From NCBI GenBank assembly GCA_003157445.1, contig PMJN01000047.1, forward strand, positions 1-6,922: 6,922 nucleotides of DNA, given 5' to 3'. The stretch is from Micrococcales bacterium (GTDB lineage Bacteria; Actinomycetota; Actinomycetes; Actinomycetales; Dermatophilaceae). Of the stretch, positions 5,568 to 6,922 are shown in pieces. The position numbers and the translations under genes are program-made. Numbering within the stretch: position 1 is the first letter of the stretch; each line of letters starts with the position of its first letter. Under the pieces are notes generated by a model. The model saw nothing but the letters and a program-made list of their open reading frames with translations, searched no databases and was not told the origin of the DNA.

Positions 5568-5587
5568 CGGATCACTGCACATGACAA
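5559..5587 (-). promoter_or_regulatory. Promoter of the TetR gene
   Basis: Minus strand -35 TTGTCA (5587-5582), 17-nt spacer, -10 CATGAT (5564-5559), four of six matching TATAAT. The -10 lies inside the 5545-5567 palindrome, a direct arrangement for autorepression. Confidence 0.55.
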
Positions 5588-5601
5588 CTGTGCTTAGGTT
5601 T

Positions 5602-5616
5602 GTGAACAGTGTTCAC
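5602..5616. promoter_or_regulatory. Second palindrome upstream of the ribB operon
   Basis: GTGAACA and TGTTCAC around a central G, a perfect 15-bp palindrome of the kind often bound by TetR family repressors. It differs in sequence from the 5545-5567 site and lies 52 bases before the small ORF start, where it would overlap or follow the ribB operon promoter. A possible plus-strand promoter is TGACAA (5582-5587), 17 nt, AACAGT (5605-5610), which would put the palindrome over the -10. Confidence 0.55.
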
Positions 5617-5667
5617 GTAAGAGATCACCTCTCGTTTAGCAGTTCACCTGTTCGTAAGGAGGTGGCC

Positions 5668-5820
5668 ATGCTTGCGAAAGGTCGCCTGTGTTGCATCGAG
5701 GTCATGGCCCGCACCGCCTCGAGGGGGGACGGAACCATCGACGCCTTCCGGACGATCCGGCGGGTGGGAGAACCAAAGCGCCGCAGACAGCGGAGCTTCT
5801 CAAGACGGGAATCATCATGA
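5668..5820 (+). CDS. Small ORF coupled to ribB (50 aa, unknown)
   Basis: Its ATG follows AAGGAGGT (5656-5663), a full match to the anti-Shine-Dalgarno, by four bases, far stronger than the site in front of ribB. The frame runs 50 codons, starts MLAKGRLCCIEVMART, is rich in Arg in the second half, and ends with a TGA that overlaps the ribB ATG as ATGA. This layout suggests it is translated and carries ribosomes to ribB. I know no family for it. It could be a cis-acting leader (note the tandem Cys codons at residues 8-9), a small protein, or the remains of a longer gene. A CCGGA-CGA-TCCGG hairpin lies within it at 5748-5760. Confidence 0.55.
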   Translation: MLAKGRLCCIEVMARTASRGDGTIDAFRTIRRVGEPKRRRQRSFSRRESS

Positions 5821-6485
5821 CTGTTTTGGACCTGGACACCCCCACCATCGTCGACGAGCCCGCACTGGCCCTGTGCGAGGTGACCGAGGCGATCGCTGCG
5901 ATCGCTCGTGGCGAGATGGTCGTTGTCGTGGACGACGAGGACCGTGAGAACGAGGGCGACCTTATTGCCGCGGCCGACTACGCGACACCGGAGGTAATCA
6001 ACTTCATGATCACCCATGGTCGTGGGCTGGTGTGCCTGACTCTGACCGCCGAGAGGGCAGCTGAGCTCGCCCTGCCTCCGATGGTTGCCCGCAACGAGGA
6101 CCACATGGGAACCGCGTTCACAGTCTCTGTGGACGGCACCCCGGCAAACGGCGTGACAACCGGGATCTCGGCCTCTGACCGATCGACGACGATTGGACTT
6201 GTCGTGAACGGCACCGCCGCCGACTTGCAGCGCCCCGGCCATATCTTTCCGCTCATCGCCCGTAGCGGCGGAGTACTCACCCGCCAGGGACACACCGAAG
6301 CATCGGTCGACCTCGCCCGTCTGGCCGGTTGCAATTCCGCCGGTGTGATCGTTGAGATCATCGGCGCAGACGGTGAGATGCAGCGTCTGGACTCTTTGGT
6401 GGTTTTCGCTCGCACCTATGGACTGCTCATCACCAGCATCGAGAAGCTGCACGCCCACCTGTCCGCCCAGAAGATCGTGTCTTGA
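5817..6485 (+). CDS. ribB: 3,4-dihydroxy-2-butanone 4-phosphate synthase (stand-alone)
   Basis: 222-aa cytoplasmic enzyme turning ribulose 5-phosphate into dihydroxybutanone phosphate plus formate, the four-carbon precursor of riboflavin. Family motifs are all present: DDEDRENEGDL (acidic metal/substrate loop, about residues 39-49), THGRGLVCL, ASDRSTTI, RPGHIFPLIARSGGVLTRQGHTEASVDL and the GVIVEIIG segment. The protein ends after HLSAQKIVS with no GTP cyclohydrolase II domain, unlike the RibBA fusion most actinobacteria use. ATG at 5817 overlaps the stop of the small ORF and has only a weak GGGA before it, so coupled translation is likely. The frame is open back to 5688 but without a ribosome site. 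No other rib gene and no FMN riboswitch is visible, so it may be a secondary copy for flavin supply under TetR control. Confidence 0.93.
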   Translation: MTVLDLDTPTIVDEPALALCEVTEAIAAIARGEMVVVVDDEDRENEGDLIAAADYATPEVINFMITHGRGLVCLTLTAERAAELALPPMVARNEDHMGTAFTVSVDGTPANGVTTGISASDRSTTIGLVVNGTAADLQRPGHIFPLIARSGGVLTRQGHTEASVDLARLAGCNSAGVIVEIIGADGEMQRLDSLVVFARTYGLLITSIEKLHAHLSAQKIVS

Positions 6486-6922
6486 CGACAGGACGCGGTA
6501 ACAGCCTGGTACGGACCTTGTCCTGGCCGTTCATCCGCCGCAGCGTCGTGAAGCATCTGTCAGGTGTCGAAGGGCTGGAACACGTACCTGCTGAGGGCGC
6601 GTTCATCCTGGCCCCCAACCACACCAGCTATTACGACCACTTTCTTCTCACGGTCGTGCTGCAGTTCCTACGCGGCACGCCTACCTGGTATCTGACCAAG
6701 TCCGAGGCGTTCGTCGGGACCACGAGTCGTGTCTGGCATGAGTCGTGGTACAGCATTCCGGTTGACCGGGAGGGTCCGACAACCGCCACGCTGCGGTCCA
6801 TCCGGTCCGCCCTGACTGCTGGCGCTGCGCTGTGCATCTACCCGGAGGGGACCCGTGGTCCCGGTGGCGCCCTGCTGCCGTTCAAGGATGGGCCGTTCCG
6901 GTTCGGGATCATGAGCGACGTG
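6482..6922 (+). CDS. 1-acyl-glycerol-3-phosphate acyltransferase (PlsC family), partial
   Basis: The first 147 codons of a membrane-associated lysophospholipid acyltransferase; the gene continues past the window. The HX4D motif is NHTSYYDHF (His47, Asp52), the second block is WYSIPVDREG, and YPEGTRG (residues 120-126) binds the glycerol phosphate. All are intact. The likely start is TTG at 6482, which overlaps the ribB stop as TTGA. No strong Shine-Dalgarno is seen, consistent with coupling to ribB. The substrate is not determined by this part; besides phosphatidic acid synthesis, actinobacterial members acylate other lipids. Linking ribB with an acyltransferase in one operon has no obvious pathway meaning. 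Confidence 0.87.
   Translation, partial: MTTGRGNSLVRTLSWPFIRRSVVKHLSGVEGLEHVPAEGAFILAPNHTSYYDHFLLTVVLQFLRGTPTWYLTKSEAFVGTTSRVWHESWYSIPVDREGPTTATLRSIRSALTAGAALCIYPEGTRGPGGALLPFKDGPFRFGIMSDV

Noticed and set aside
5620..5816. FMN riboswitch ahead of ribB
   Set aside because: The conserved FMN aptamer blocks are absent; the stretch is better explained by the small ORF with its strong ribosome site.
5625..6458. 277-codon minus-strand frame opposite ribB
   Set aside because: Antisense to ribB, whose motifs are unmistakable; no ribosome site or family.

Overview
The window is high-GC DNA with actinobacterial features. These are two SAM-IV class riboswitches (known mainly from actinomycetes), a small leader peptide with the RRH-I-D-L...C pattern typical of actinobacterial sulfur operons, GTG and TTG starts, and tightly overlapping genes. 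No protein points to a species; the order Micrococcales or a relative is only a guess.

Layout: (1) Positions 1-866, minus strand, form a cysteine catabolism unit: promoter, SAM-IV aptamer, platform hairpin, Cys-containing leader peptide ORF, cysteine dioxygenase (CDO), then the start codon of a further gene at the window edge. (2) Positions 867-1010 are an AT-rich regulatory stretch with two inverted repeats, followed by an M20/ArgE-type deacetylase on the plus strand (1011-2207). (3) Positions 2208-2702 hold no gene I recognise, but do contain a G9 tract. (4) Positions 2703-4284, plus strand, repeat the arrangement of unit 1: the same promoter hexamers, a SAM-IV aptamer identical to the first over 114 bp but inverted, a platform hairpin, then a SufS-like class V PLP enzyme (cysteine desulfurase family). 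(5) Positions 4285-4787 hold no convincing gene. (6) Positions 4788-6922 hold a TetR regulator (minus) diverging from a plus-strand operon of a 50-codon small ORF, stand-alone ribB (dihydroxybutanone phosphate synthase) and a PlsC-type acyltransferase cut by the window end. The genes in that operon overlap by a few bases, suggesting translational coupling.

How it fits together: CDO oxidises cysteine to cysteine sulfinate, and the class V enzyme is expected to remove sulfur from cysteine or a related compound. Both sit behind the same SAM-sensing RNA, so the locus looks like SAM control of the use or disposal of cysteine sulfur rather than of methionine synthesis. The M20 enzyme between them has its own promoter region and might release an amino acid from an N-acyl form; a link to sulfur is inference only. 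The TetR/ribB/plsC part appears to be a separate module.

The most notable points are the inverted identical riboswitch pair flanking a gene (a potential invertible segment), the stacking of a riboswitch on a Cys leader peptide ahead of CDO, and the small ORF in front of ribB where an FMN riboswitch would often be expected but is not visible.
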